NCBI GenBank assembly: GCA_013399855.1
Contig: VXAY01006690.1
Coordinates: 785,667 to 849,666, forward strand
From: Oxyruncus cristatus
Taxonomy: Eukaryota; Chordata; Aves; Passeriformes; Cotingidae
Reading direction: 5' to 3'
Length of the DNA stretch: 64,000 nt
The notes under the pieces were generated by a model that saw only the letters and a list, made by a program, of their open reading frames with translations, did no database searches and had not been told where the DNA came from. Position numbers and translations under genes: made by a program. Shown here one piece after another: positions 12,660 through 26,500 of the stretch. Within the stretch, counting starts at the first letter, position 1. Each line of letters begins with the position of its first letter.

Positions 12660-15550
12660 ATAGATGATTGCTTTAAACTTGTATTATGTGGTCAAGATAC
12701 ACTGTGGATATGAGTTAGCCTTTAAAATGAACCATATTGTATCGGTTCTTAAAAACAATACTTTGTGGCAATATTCCCAAGATATTTATCAATACAGCAA
12801 GTCATTGTTTCTCATTATTTTCAAATATTGTTAGATTCTTCTCGCAGGGACTGAAATCACTGTTTCAAGCTTTTATTTGGAAATGAATACTTCAGAGCTA
12901 TTCAATATTTCTATCACTACTTCAGGTATTTTCATAACAGCCCTCGCTTCTGATCCCTTAGAGTCTCTTTATAAGAAACAGAACAATGGAAAAGATTTCA
13001 AAAAGAAAACCAGGAAATTAGTGAACTTATTTTGTGTACGTGGATTTTTGTTGTTACCGTCAGACAAAATAAATGTGGTGGTGTTCCATAAAATGCAGCT
13101 GAAACAACTGAAATATTTTAAAAATTATATTTTCAGTAATTTTTTCAGCATTCAGATTTAGTATCTGATTTTTCATGTTTTGTCTGTGGATTTGCACTAA
13201 AGTCAGATAATATTGCAAACACTAAGGCTTATTTAGGAAAATTGCAGATGCCATGAAAAGTAACCAGGTTCCCACTAGATGTGTATAAAATATTACTTCT
13301 GCATCCTAATTAGGGGTAATGAATTTTAATAACATAAGAACTAGAATATACCCTTTGGGTTTGGACAAACTAAGCCTTAGTTTTTAATGTGACTCATACA
13401 TATGTGTTTTGTTTCATCTAAGACAATCTGCCATAACATAGGACAAAACAAGATGTTCTAATTTTTTATAAATAAAGCCTGCTTTGGTTAAGATAGAAGC
13501 TGCCAATTGCAGAAATACACACGTTGTTCATAATTTATAAACAATAAACACTCCTTTTGGCAGGCTGCCACGCAGTTCCTTTCTGCTCCAGCTCTAAACT
13601 GTGAATGAGAAATTATGTGAAAGTTACAAATGGTATGGCTGAGAGACCTGGCAGGGTTTGAAGTGATACTGGTGCCCATCCAAATCCATGTTAGGCTCTG
13701 TTAGGATAGGCCAGTTCAAAGATGTGATACAACTTACTGGAAGTGGCTATATCAATGAAATGTCAAGTGAAATATATAGGAGTCTAATTGCCATGTGGTA
13801 ATGACAGAATATCACTGAGGCTTTTCTCATTCCTGCCTTTAATATTATTGTGGAGATACAGATAAGCATCTGGATTTCAAATGGCTGAAACCTCAGTTAG
13901 CTTTATGTTTATAAGAGTGATGGTGGATAAAATGAACCTTTTTTTCTGGAAAAATATGGAGAGATTTAGGCATCAGACCTGCCATAATTGGTAAACTGTT
14001 GGATGCTCATTGCTTTGAACATACAACTGGCCCTTTTGAAGCAATTTGCTTTTCATTTCCAGCCTCCTCTCCCTGGCTTACTTACAGCTGTAGCTTGGGA
14101 TCACTTCTGGAATTGTTTCCTTCTCCTCCTTGCCCTGTCAGCACAAAGGGAATACCCTCTTGAAATCGGTCTTCCAGTCTGCCTCATGTCATGTGAACAT
14201 CATGCTCAGACTTTTGATGCGAGTAGTGGACTGGTTTTCCAGCACTACTTCTTCCCACTTCGAGCACTTACTTCTTCCCACATTTTCAGGGCTGTGAAGG
14301 TACTAAAAATTCAGGCTTTTCCATTTACCTGAAAAGAAGTCAGATTTGGGTGAGAGAACCTTCTTTTGAAAGTGTATATACTTCAGTCAATGCTCTCATA
14401 GCAATCTACGCTATAGGTCTGCTATAACGAGAACCAATGCTTTCCAGTTTTCCTGAGCTGGTGGGGTTCAAGAAAGAAGAGCATTTCCTTGCCTCCTCCA
14501 AGAATTTTCCTGGGTATATTTCCTACAGCCCACTGCTACACTACAGCGATATATTAGCTTGACTTGTTTTTTTGACACTGCACAAAACTCGTTTGTCTCA
14601 TCAGAAAGCATTCACACAGTTTATTGAAGTATTTAGTATTTAGTGAATTCCTTTTAAGTGTTGTCTTTCAGTGAATTAAAAATCCAAACATTCTTTTTAC
14701 AGTTTACCATAACTATGAATCAGAATCAGTGCACCTTTCAGATGCAGTGTCTGCTACTCTCCCACATCTATAACCTAACTTCCTCTTCCTTTATAATCTG
14801 TATACTAGAATTGTAATTCTCCATTGATCCAAAATCAAGAAGCTCATTGATTTTTGTCATCCTGCTTTTCAGAAATGTTTTGTTATATTGACTAAAGACC
14901 TGAGCTGAAGCTCACTGAAGTCAATGGAAGTCTTTCAGCAGACTCTTGACAAGCACTGGATCAAATTCTAAAATGCAACTCTTTCTACTAAAAAAAACAA
15001 CAGCAGAACTTTTTCAGATCATCAACAGATAAGTGCTGTAGGGAGAAAACCAAAGTTGTGTGTATGCTTGCATTGTCCCTCAGGAATGTTCCCCTAAAAT
15101 TGCAGACAGCAGTATAATAAATCAATTATCTGATTAAACAAAAAATAATTAATATGAAATTATGACAGATGTCAGGCCAATTAATATGTAAATATTCATA
15201 AACTACCTGACAAATTGGACATATGCAAGAAGAAATCTTTCAGTGTGAACACCGCACTGTGTTTGCTGAACATAAGGGCAGGATGTTTCTAATTTGGTCA
15301 GGGAAAATAACAACATGTATTTCAAAATAATTTTGTTTTCGTTTATAAAATACACATTCCCAAGAGTGAACAATGAGCTGTGATATGTATAAATAAATAA
15401 AGTCTTTATGCGTCTCAGCACTCCAAAACTTAAACTGTTTACTAAAAATTGGCAGAACTAATATAAATCCAAGAGTCATTCAAGCTATAACATTAAGAAA
15501 ATGTATGCTTGTTTAGTTAAGAAGCTGCAGTTCTTCACCAAGCTATCAAG

Positions 15551-15900
15551 TTTCACTAATTAGTGACTCATTAATTAGCAAACTGGGTTAATTGGTATAT
15601 CCCTATCAATCATTATTTTTTTTCATTCATTGATCACTTTGTTTAATTGTTAATTCATTGCATGTTAACCACCCATAACCAGATTTACACATTAACTACT
15701 TTTAAGGTAAACTAGCATATTTATTTCTTTTCCAAGTTATTATTAGTTAATTCCCTTGGTAATTATTCACTAGTTAAATTATTTTTTTACCTTATATTCA
15801 TTATCTAATCTTCAGTTAATAATTGCACAAACTCTTTTCTTTGTTAATTTTTAACTAGACATTCTTATTAACCTTTAAATAACCCCACTACTAGCATATC
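15551..15900. other. TTAAT-rich AT block
   Basis: Unusually dense in TTAATT, GTTAAT, TAATTA and ACTAGTTA-type words, for example TTAATTA at 15571 and GTTAATT at 15587, then recurring every 10-40 bases. It may be a degenerate AT-rich minisatellite that has lost its period, or a cluster of homeodomain-type TAAT cores. I cannot fix a repeat unit by eye. Confidence 0.5.
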
Positions 15901-17090
15901 TGTTCCCAACTTCAGTTTACCTATGTATGGGTCTCATTGGCATGTGGCAGTAAATTAACCCTTCATTTGACAACTGTGTTAAATGTAACAGACCAATGTC
16001 TGATCTGGACTAAATCATGTCTCCTTTACTGATGACCACCCTGCTGTCAGAATAAAAGTGCTGCTCACAAATGGGTCATATTCAGTTTCTGAACAAAACA
16101 TGGGCATAGTCATTTCTATGACTCTTCTTGTCTCTTTATTTTTTTGAGATGTCTAAGGCTGAAGTTTTCCCCCAACTTTGCCAGAGTTCCAAAGGCGACT
16201 TCAGACCTGTGGATATTAAGTTCAAAAGGAGGAGGTTTTTTTCAGTCAAATTCTTAAAGAATATGTGACAATACAGATGAATGGGAGGAACACTGTGAAA
16301 TGTTGAGGGCAAAAGAGTTTAATAAAAACTCTTCTGTCAAGATTTTTTTCGACATAGGAGAAGGGGAACTCTCATGAGAAATTAAACCTTTTCTTCCTCC
16401 TAATTTAACAAATTCCATGATTGCATGGCTGGAGACCCATCCTGCTTTGTGGCGTACTGGTGGCGATTTCTTCATCTGCACAGTATGGATCTTGCATTAA
16501 CAGATATAACTATCTATAACTGGTTACAGTTTCCCTATTAAAACTTTCCTCTGGGAACACAGAATTTTCTCCAAGAAAGTAGCTATCAAAATATAGCTTT
16601 TACACTGTAGTAGGTACAGGCCATACCAAAAAGTAGTACAAGAGCCCATAGAGAGAAGGTAAATGCTCGATCCCTGTGAGGTACTTAATCTTGTGAAGCA
16701 ATCAGTTTGATTGGTGCGATATAAAATGCTTTGGATTTTTAAATGGCTGTATTTTTCTTCAATATTTTCCACTCCACAAACACTTTCCCCATGTTATCTT
16801 CAAATTTCTTGTAGAAAAGGGTATTGCAATTATATTTTCTGTATAGGGATATGATTTCTTAACAGTTACATTTAAGAGTCATTGAGGTTTCAAAACGCTG
16901 GTATTTAAAGTTATTTTTTTTAACCAAACTAGTATGTTTCAAATGGGGTAAACATGATTTCCTAAAATCAGAAAAAATTACTAAGATGCTTACTTTCAGA
17001 GCTGGTGACTGATAAGACAGAATGCAGTAGAAAATAATGGAAGTGTGTTATATGTTAAACCCAATTGCTTGAAAAATTGTTTTTTTAAAA

Positions 17091-17138
17091 TTTTTTATCA
17101 ATATTTTAATATTGTCAATACTGAATATTGATAGAAAA
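17091..17138. repeat. AT-rich inverted repeat
   Basis: Arms at 17096-17105 and 17124-17133 are perfect 10-bp complements (TATCAATATT / AATATTGATA). With one G-T position the pairing continues outward through T/A runs to 17091 and 17138, giving about 15 pairs around an 18-base loop. Such structures occur often in AT-rich DNA, and no function is implied. Confidence 0.7.
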
Positions 17139-20100
17139 ACATAAGAATTTCTATTGCTTGCTAGCAATTTAATCTATTTATACATATATTTATATAAATA
17201 CTAAAAATAAAAGTGTATCTATATACATTAGAGAGTAAGACAGGTATGCATTTTCTTTTCCTCCACAAAACTAAACCCCGAAAAGTCGCCATAGTGTTTA
17301 TAGCCATTTTGATATCAAAGCCAACTCTTGTAAAATTTAAAAAACATAATTTTTGACCATAACCTTTTTGTTTCTTTGGGGAAGTAGAGTGGGAGCATGA
17401 TGTTTGTGTCATGATGGATGTTCAGAGCAGAATGTGTTCTTAACATTTCATCCTTTTAATGAATTTAAGTATAATAAGCTTTTAGACTTTTCAGTGACTG
17501 GTTTTGCAAAGCAGTAATGTCATTCCTTGGTTCTGGTTTACATTAGTATCTACATCATGATGTGCACCTGATTTCTTCTTTTTTCGTGCTACTTACTCTA
17601 ATAAGAAATACCTTGTTTCAGGCAGTAATATTACAGCAGAAGAAAAAAATGAAAAGGAAGTCTCAGACATAATATATCTGAGTTAACAAAAAAAGCAAAG
17701 GTATATAAAATCATTTTCTAGAGAAGCAAACTAATTTGTTAAAAGCAAAGCATGCTCTGGGTTAGAGGTGTTGTTTTACTAGTATCAGTGTGCTGAGCTT
17801 CTCTGCATAGAGACAGAAAACCTATACTCAATATGGAAGACTGAATCTCTAGTCTTTGATTGAGAATGAGGGTGTGGCAGTAACTTGTAAAGCAAAGGGG
17901 TGGTGATAGTAGGCAGCAATTTCCTTACCCTCATGTTTTCTGTATGTCTGGGTAAATGAGAAAGGGACTCATTACCAATTTCCAACTAAGAAATTAATTA
18001 AACTTTTTGGGTAAATAATTAGGACAGTGGTGTCTGCTTGCTTCACTTAAATTAGACAAATAAGATGTTTATATTGTACTTTATTTGCTTTTGGTTATAA
18101 AAGCCTTTTCCTAAATTATTCAGGGAAAGTTTTTCAAAAGAGCTTAAGTGATTGAGCATAAAGTAGTCCTGGATAACCTAAATACTTCAGAAAAAACTTG
18201 TGTGACTTTTATTACTTCTAAAACACTGCAGCAGTGTATTAAGGTGTTAAATGTTGTTATATATAGCAATTTGATAGTCTTATCTGGTGTTGGTCTTCCA
18301 TTTCTTAACAATTGTCTAATCAAAATGCGAAGTGTGGTATTTATCTTCGACATCCAGCAGCAGCCCCGTCCACATCATCTGGGTGTTTGTTACAGAGATC
18401 TTTTAAATATTCAGGGGAGAAATCCCCACATGCCTACATGTTAACTATGACTTCACCTCGGTGTCTGAGACATCTCCTGGCAGTGAAAAAAAATCTGTTA
18501 GAGAGCCTTTAAAACCATGCATGTGATTAAGTGCAGATCTAATGACTATGCAAGAAATTACTTTCATGGGCTTAAAGATATTTCTTTTTGAAGGTAAAAC
18601 AAACCATGAAATTAGATGATAACAAGGTTGTGATTTTTACATTTAATCCCTTCTGGGCAAATCTCTGGATGAATTACAGTCAGAGGAAACTGTCTTAAGA
18701 TAGCCAATATAACTAGCATAAAAGGGGGGGGACACTCCTCCTTAACAAGTGAGAAACTAATGAAATTACTTGAGAAATACAGCCTTTGGTTATGAAGGTA
18801 AATCCATAAACAGCCCTATGGGCAAAAAGGAGCTAATTAAAGATTTTTGTAAAAGGAAATAAAAACAGAGAAGTGAATAAACAGATGAAAATCCAAAGTG
18901 AGAGGTGAATTTCAACTGTGGCCAAATGCATCAAAGGGCAGCATAAAACCAGGCTGTTAAAATTAAACTGGTTTGGCAGATAGAAAGCCAATACTTTGTT
19001 GCAATCATTCTTCTGCTATTTGCAAGTTGTCTGCAAGCAAGTCCTTCAATCTTTTCCCATGCAATTGTTTTAAAGCAGTGTTTTGATTTTCTAGTGAGCC
19101 TGTTTTTTCTTAAACAAACTCTTGTTTCAGATTTTTGTGACACATTTTTTGATATTGTCAAGTTTTCTGTCTCTATCGAAAAAGCTTAGAACTTGGATAA
19201 GACTGGATCTGCACATGTCATGAGAGAAAATTGTATGAAGCTTTGTTCAAGGGGAATAGAAGATAAAGAAAAGCATTTCTTCTTACTAGCTTAGCCTAGC
19301 TGGTATTTCAGGCCAACTTGCTGTATCTACTGCTCCTTTTCAACCCCAATATATCTGCCACCATTTCAATACCTTTCCTCTGGTAATGAATCTCCCCACG
19401 CCATCCTAAAATGTCATCCTCTGTACTACACTATGGCGTTTTTAAGCAAGCAAACCTCAACACAGCTTTGATGTCATAGACTGAGTGTCCACAAAATGTT
19501 ACTATTTCTTACAGATTCTTTTCCCTTACTTGATCCTGAGGCATAAACCAGTTTTCTCAATATGTGTTGGAAAATAAAGCCTTAATGTGTTGGTCTTGTC
19601 TCTTCCACTTCGAGGAGATGGACAAAGTGGCATTTCAGTATTGTCACAGGCAAGGACTACAGCTAAAAAGAGGGACTGGGCTTATTCAAATTGGTGTTAT
19701 TCATACCTTTCCAAACAATGTTTGGTTTTGCTATCAGGTTTCTCTGGTGTGCTATGGCACTAGATTATGAAATCTTAATTATGGAATTTTAACCATCTGC
19801 TGTTAAAATATCTTGTAATATATTCAGCTCTTCATTTTATCCTTATCTACAAGGCTTTATGCATAGCTTAGGAACCAATAATGTGTTTCTCTCCCTATTT
19901 ATTGCTTCCTTCAATAGTTGACAAAAGAAATATCGTATCACCCAAATCCAAGTCAAATAATTTCTGAGGCTAAAATATCATGAGAGTTTAGTATGGAACG
20001 TTGTTTTACTAGTGATACAGAACTGCCATTATTGGTACCATTACTGACTGTAGAATGCTCTCCATGACAATTAAGATAGTCACAAGTTTACTTTTGAGTG

Positions 20101-20270
20101 ATTGATTTCACATCTGGAAAGTGTAATTTATATGATATGTGCCTGTAAAAATAATAAAGATTACAAAAATAATTCTGGACTGAAATGTCTCTCATATTCC
20201 TTTAGTTTCTGGGAAAAATAAGAGAAATATTATTTACATCACTGCAAAGGAAGTTCATAAGAATAATAAA

Positions 20271-20298
20271 AATAATATAAATTATTATTTATATTATT
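20271..20298. repeat. AT hairpin beside the assembly gap
   Basis: Perfect 12-bp arms (AATAATATAAAT and its complement) around a 4-base loop, all A and T. It ends 71 bases before the run of N. AT cruciforms of this kind are hard to sequence, which may relate to the gap. Confidence 0.85.
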
Positions 20299-20369
20299 GA
20301 TGTAGATTACATGACTATATATTGAGGTATGCTCAGAAGTTTTTAGTTTATTTGGTTTGTCTGAACTGT

Positions 20370-20520
20370 NNNNNNNNNNNNNNNNNNNNNNNNNNNNNNN
20401 NNNNNNNNNNNNNNNNNNNNNNNNNNNNNNNNNNNNNNNNNNNNNNNNNNNNNNNNNNNNNNNNNNNNNNNNNNNNNNNNNNNNNNNNNNNNNNNNNNNN
20501 NNNNNNNNNNNNNNNNNNNN
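20370..20520. other. assembly gap, 151 N
   Basis: Run of undetermined bases. Apparent open frames translated through it are meaningless. The true length and content are unknown. Confidence 0.99.
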
Positions 20521-23500
20521 AAGTCTGAAAGTGTTAAGCTTCTGAAATGTAAAAGGTTCTCTTACTTGAGTAAGAGGGATAGGTGTCAATTAACATAGAA
20601 AGCTTTTGTATATCAAGTCATGGTCAGACAGGTAGAACAAAACGCCTGCCACAAGCTACACATGAAAGCCTGAAAGAAAAGCCACTGCATATGATTATTC
20701 GGATTGAAGTTTGTTGCAAAAAACAAAGTTAAGAAAATTACATTTTTGTATTAAATGGAATTATTTTGATAATTAGTTCATTATTTATTTTGGGGCATAT
20801 CTGAGAAAACTGATGAGACAAATTCTACTGATAACTGTTTAAAGATTTTTAGAAAGGTAGAAGTCAAACATTACAAATTGGTCTACAATATAAGGCTGTA
20901 GGCTGAATTTATTAAAGACTGCTAACACTATATTTTGTTATTATGAGATACAGAAATAAAAGAGCTAATATATTCTATTTTGGGTTGTAAGTCTTGAGAG
21001 TCAGATTTGAGAGATGCTTTTAGCTAATCTAGTTGGTCTTAAGAGTTCAAGGCAGACAGATATTATGCACTCTTGCTACGCCATTCCTCCATGTATTTTT
21101 GGGTTCAGTGACCAATATTTTTTCTAATAAGATCAAAGCAATCTGCAGCAAATGCCTGGGTAGCATGAATTTATATAAATTTCCCCAAAATATTTTTGGT
21201 GTAAAAAATATATTCATTGAAATTAAAATATGTTTTAATTTAATTCATTGTAAGGCAGAACTCTCATTTGCTACTTTAAAGAAGTGGCAGTTTTCCAGAC
21301 ACAACTCTTAAAAACAACCAAACTAAAATTCTACTTGATTTTATTTTCCCTTTCAATATAGAACACTGTGAATAAATTTATTAATATCAAAGGATATTTA
21401 AAAACATAGTTATATTTTTTCAAATTTTTCTCACATACTTTAATCTTTTTTTTTTCCCTTTTTTATTTTTTTAGTGGGGAAAAATATGTCTAACCTGAAA
21501 CAGATTGTGTTGTCTGTATGGGAACTTCCACAGATTTGATTAACACTACACTGTCAAGTCTTTGGGGTCAGGGCAGATTGTATTAGAAGCATGACAAGTA
21601 GTTAATGAATTTGCATTGACTAATCCATACAAAGCTAAAGATTTTTCTGTCAGGATTAATGTCCAAAAAGAGTAGGACACACTACTTTATACATTATCTT
21701 ACACTGAATCATACTGTTATTGGACATAAGATTAAGGAACTATGTTATTTTGTCTTATTCCATAGCTATACAACTGGGTTTTGCTATGACACTGATGTAT
21801 AGTCATTGCCTTAAGAATTCATTTAATCATCAGTAATGTCCTGCTGTAATTCCTCTGTATATGGTATGTGTACTGGCAGTAACAGAAAAGTACTATGTGT
21901 TGCAAACATTCACTTTATAATTGTTCCTGCTGTGTAGCCATTCAGAATGCAACATGGACTCAGAGAGGCTTGTTCCAAATTTTGATCTATGCCTTCAGTT
22001 TGAACAAAAGTTCAAAGACGTGGTGATGAAACATTTTAACTTCAGATGCTGTCTAGATGTATTGTGATCAAAAGAGTCGCTGTTCCTTAAAATTGTAGTG
22101 GTCTAACTGAAATGAACACTCAGTAATTCTGTGAAATCTCAGGAGGAAGAATTTTGTGAAAAGAATTGCTGGAATGATTTTTCCAGGGAAACTAGGCATG
22201 CTGCTCTTGTCAAAATGGTAAGGAGACATAAGGTAAGCTCTGTGTTCTGAAGAAGAGAAAGGGATTAAGAAAGATGTCTTATAAAATTTTGAACAAAATT
22301 CCAGAGACTATGCAAAATAAGCAACAGAGTAAAGGTAGCATCCTTCTCATAAAGGGTGTCCATTTAAATACTGATGTGGAAATTACAGTCCACAATAGCA
22401 GCAATAAATGCATGAAGGAAGCACAAGAGGGGAGAAATAGGGCAAAATATTCTCCTTGTACATTTTCTTTGAGGTGATTTTTTTGCTTAGGACTAAATCA
22501 CATAAAAGTTTATTTTAAAAAAAAAAAGTCTTGCAAATTCTTAGTTGGGATCTTCAGCAGATCCAGTTATTTGTATTATATATAGGAATGTCTACATAAA
22601 AAAAGCCAAATTTACAAACAATAATCCAAAGTGATTACCATGTCCAAATTAAACATCAAGGCAAAATATATTTCTTAGCAAGGAAAAAGGTGATTTGGTT
22701 ATTCTGTTTTGTTTTTGTTAAATATAGAAGATAATAGCTTGATAATTCTTTAAGAATATTTACTTTAAAATATCTCTTAAGGGTAAACATGAATTATGTA
22801 GATTACAAGAAATCTTAACATTTAGGGTAAAGACAGTGGGTTTATGATAGTTAAAATGAAAAAGGTAGTTCAGTTTTCAGTAATGGTCCAAAAGAATATT
22901 ATATTAGGGTTTACCAGGGAAAGATTAGAAAGCAAGCAGGGTAATTAAAATGCTGCTGTACAAATCCAAGTTATGCCTGTATTTTGAGCACTGTGTGCAG
23001 TGCTGATTTTTTAAATTTAAAAAAGATGTTGTAGAAATTAATGAAACTGCAGGGAAAAAAAAAAGAAATGTGGTCAAAATAGATGGTGTAAGGGATGGAA
23101 ACATTTCCATGTGAGCTAAAAACTAAACTGAATGAGAATTTTCGATCTGTAATGAGGGAAATTAAAAATATGCAGAGAGAATAATGGGAAAAAAACTTGT
23201 CAAGTTGTTCCATGCATAGAAAGATGAGTAATTATTCACTCTCCCTACCAGTATGAAACTAAAGTTGCAGCAAGTGAAAGTAATGGGTATAAACAAAAAT
23301 TGTTTCTCTTCAGAAAGCAAACTTAAGCTGTGAAACTTCTTTGCCACAGGCCATTGTGACTTCTTAAACTAGATACGGTTTTTAAAAATTACCTGATAGC
23401 AAGAAAGAAAAGTTCTTGAAGTTCCATGAAGTCCAAAGATAACACGTCGAGATCAGGGATTTGTTGGAGATTGTATGAGTGTAATGGAAAGATGTTTATG

Positions 23501-26500
23501 TTCTGTGTATTATTTTGTGAGAACTGGCAGTAGACAACTAAAAGAGTAGGTTCAGATAATACAAAAAAATATCTGTAATGAAGTCCTCTTGTGTTGTCTT
23601 GTTTTCCCCTTTTAGGAGATGGCTGCATCTTTTATTTCAGCTAGTTAAGTGGCTCTTTGGGAAGCGTTTTGTTGTCTGTGGCCAAAGTCTAGTTTGCTGC
23701 ATACAAGGATTCATTGCACAGGAAATGCCTAACAACATCTAAAAAGCTTCAGTAGGCTCCATGCTGCTTAAAAGTATCCAGAAGAATAATATGAAAATAT
23801 AAAGGCTAAAAATTAGTTCATGAATAATATTGGCCTATAAGATAAGAGCCATGGAAGGCTGTAAATTAATATTTAGGGTGCATACTTCAAACGTGGAGAA
23901 TGCTAAATATGATTTACCTTGCTAGTAAAGCTGTTGGCTGCGTGGAATACATTCATCATTATCGCTCATTATAGCCACCTCAAGATGAATGGCACAGGCT
24001 GACACCAACCCTTTGGTTCCGGAGGTGAATATGATCATAGACTTCCCATAAATAGTACTCATTCATGTCTCCAGCCTTCTTATTTTTGATCAACTCTCTG
24101 CTGTAAATACGAGTTACCTACTTCCATACCACATGGTACATCACAGTGCTTTTAAGTATGGTATTTAAGAGCTTTCTCAGCTGCTGCAGCTTTTTTATCT
24201 GTGTACAGATCTCTGTAAGTTGGATAAATCAAATGGTAACTATCTCTTCAGAGTGAACTTCACCACTCCTATCACTCAAGAGCGTCCTTGGACTCTATTA
24301 GATGTGCGTGCTCCTCAGTTTCTCTGTGGAATTCATTCATGCCAAATTTTGTCTCTCTTTATACTCTCTTAGTGTTGGGAATTTTTTTCTGTTTCACTCA
24401 GTTGTTTACTTTGTGAGATCATTGTTTGTGAACCTCTTTTTTCCTCTGCTATACTTTTGACTTTTTGTGTTTGGTGGGTTTGATACTCAACTAAAATAAT
24501 ATTTTTTGCAAATCTGAAATGTTGGCTATTACAGTGTAGTGGTTTAAAACTTATTTGAAACGATTTTACAGGTTAGCATTCTGTGGAAGTTCAAGAAGAA
24601 TTAACTTTATCCATGGAACTGAGAAAAAATATAAATCAACTTCTTGGGGTATTCAGAAATCTTAGGTATTCTTCCTTTGCCATGATGTCCTCCCTATGAT
24701 TTTATAGCTATTTCTTTGACAAGAATAGAAAAATTTGTGTAACAAGTGTTGTGCTGTATCAGAGCATCGTAACATTCCTATTTGCCTTCTTTCAAGAATA
24801 TATAAAATTGAGGCAAATGCAGTGATGCTAGTGGAGCTCTATTAAACTTTTGTGAGCTGTAAGGGGAAGGAACACTTAGGTGTAGTAGTGGCAACAGTTT
24901 TAAGTGCCTTATTAAGGAGGTCAGGCACAAATCAGCTTTGCCATCAGATTTGGAAATTCTGTATTTTTTACATAAACCTGTAGTAGCTAAATATCCTTTG
25001 AAGATGTTTGACTGTGAGCTGTGTAAGTGCTGTGGTTGATATATAATCACTTAGGCATGAGGTCATATTCATACCTTAGTCTGGTGTGGTACAGCACCCA
25101 GTATATGGTTCATTACTGAAGAGTTACTCTGTGTTTCAGTTCTCACCAGGCTGTTTGCTTGACTCTCCTGGGGGGCTTTTGTAGAAGTCTGCATTTGGCA
25201 ACAAGGACAACATATGAGAAGAGGCATGCAGCAAAGTTTTGAGGTCCTTTGAAAGGTAATGGACTTTATTTTTTTTTCTGTTTTCAAGCATATACCAAAT
25301 AAATATTCTCATCTTATTAAAGAATAACTGATACTGCATTGATTGGTAATATACTGATCTCTTAAAACATTAACAGGGTCTATGCACTTGTGGAAGTGCA
25401 CGCGCATGCACACTGCATGTCTTAAATTTATTGGAACATTTTCGGTTGAGATTCCCACCAGAAGAAAAGCACGGGAGCTACTGTTGAAAGCAAGTTGGTC
25501 TGGAAAACCTCCAGAGATCTAAAATCAGTCTCTGGGTCACTGTTCAGGAAGATCTGAATACTGTCAGACTGTCAGACTAGAATTAAGACTGTCGTGAGGT
25601 CAAAGGCAGAAAATTCTGTAGGCTTTGTGAACCTTTCAAGTCTATTAATAAGCAACGGGTTACACAGTAAGGATCCTCGCCTTTCCTAAGAATTTATTTA
25701 GCTAATGGATCTCCACACTAGCAACCAATGGCACGGATGAATCAAATACATGGCTGCCCACATTTTTGAGACTTGCTGTAAAGTTATGTAAGGACTTTAG
25801 GGGAGGCACTACTGTTTGTTTGCATGGTCCATTATTAGTGTCTCCCACCACTGCTATTTTGCAAATGGAAGAATTCTGCATTTACACCTATCACATACAA
25901 CATCTTTGCAAAGCAACCTCTGCAATGCTGTGACTAAGGAATCCAAAAAAGAAAAAAAGAAAAAAAAAGTGAGCTATCTTTATGGCACAACAAAAAGCTA
26001 TTGAGAATCACATTCAAGGAATTTGGTTTATATAAATGGGGATAGTGAAGGAATATTTTTTTTAATCGAGTTATAGGTTGCCAGACAGTTTTTATAGTTG
26101 GGTGAAGAGCTTATTTTGCAACTAAACAGCACCATTGTCAGTTTTAGTTCATTAATATCATCAGAATGGGCTAATTTCTGTTGGCTCAAACTCCTCTTAC
26201 TCAAAAGGATTTTTAAAAAATGGTCTTGATTTTATTGTATTTCACTTTGCTTCTAAGGAGTTTTATTTTTAGTATTTATAGAATGACTTACTGATGACTT
26301 TTGAATATACCATACATTCACTAGCTATGGTATACAGTGTAGCATGTCAGAGAGAACATACACAAAGGTGTTGGTAGAAAATAATAGTGTGTATTTGACC
26401 ATGTGACATCAAGCTTTAATGAATATAGCTAAAACTCCATTGGAGATCTTACTAGATTTTAGATACATCATGGCTTACGTTTAAGAGAAGGTTATTTCAC

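Larger units (their letters stand above)
10738..15550. other. non-coding block, no gene seen
   Basis: AT-rich single-copy DNA with one GC-richer stretch and one pyrimidine tract, both listed separately. The longest frames (103 and 114 codons) show no domain, signal or family resemblance. Confidence 0.65.
15901..20369. other. non-coding block, no gene seen
   Basis: AT-rich single-copy DNA with two AT hairpins (listed) and a G8 run at 18724-18731. All open frames are under 100 codons. No RNA gene is recognised. Confidence 0.65.

Noticed and set aside
20239..20589. 116-codon frame through the N run
   Set aside because: Most residues are undetermined; an artefact of the assembly gap.
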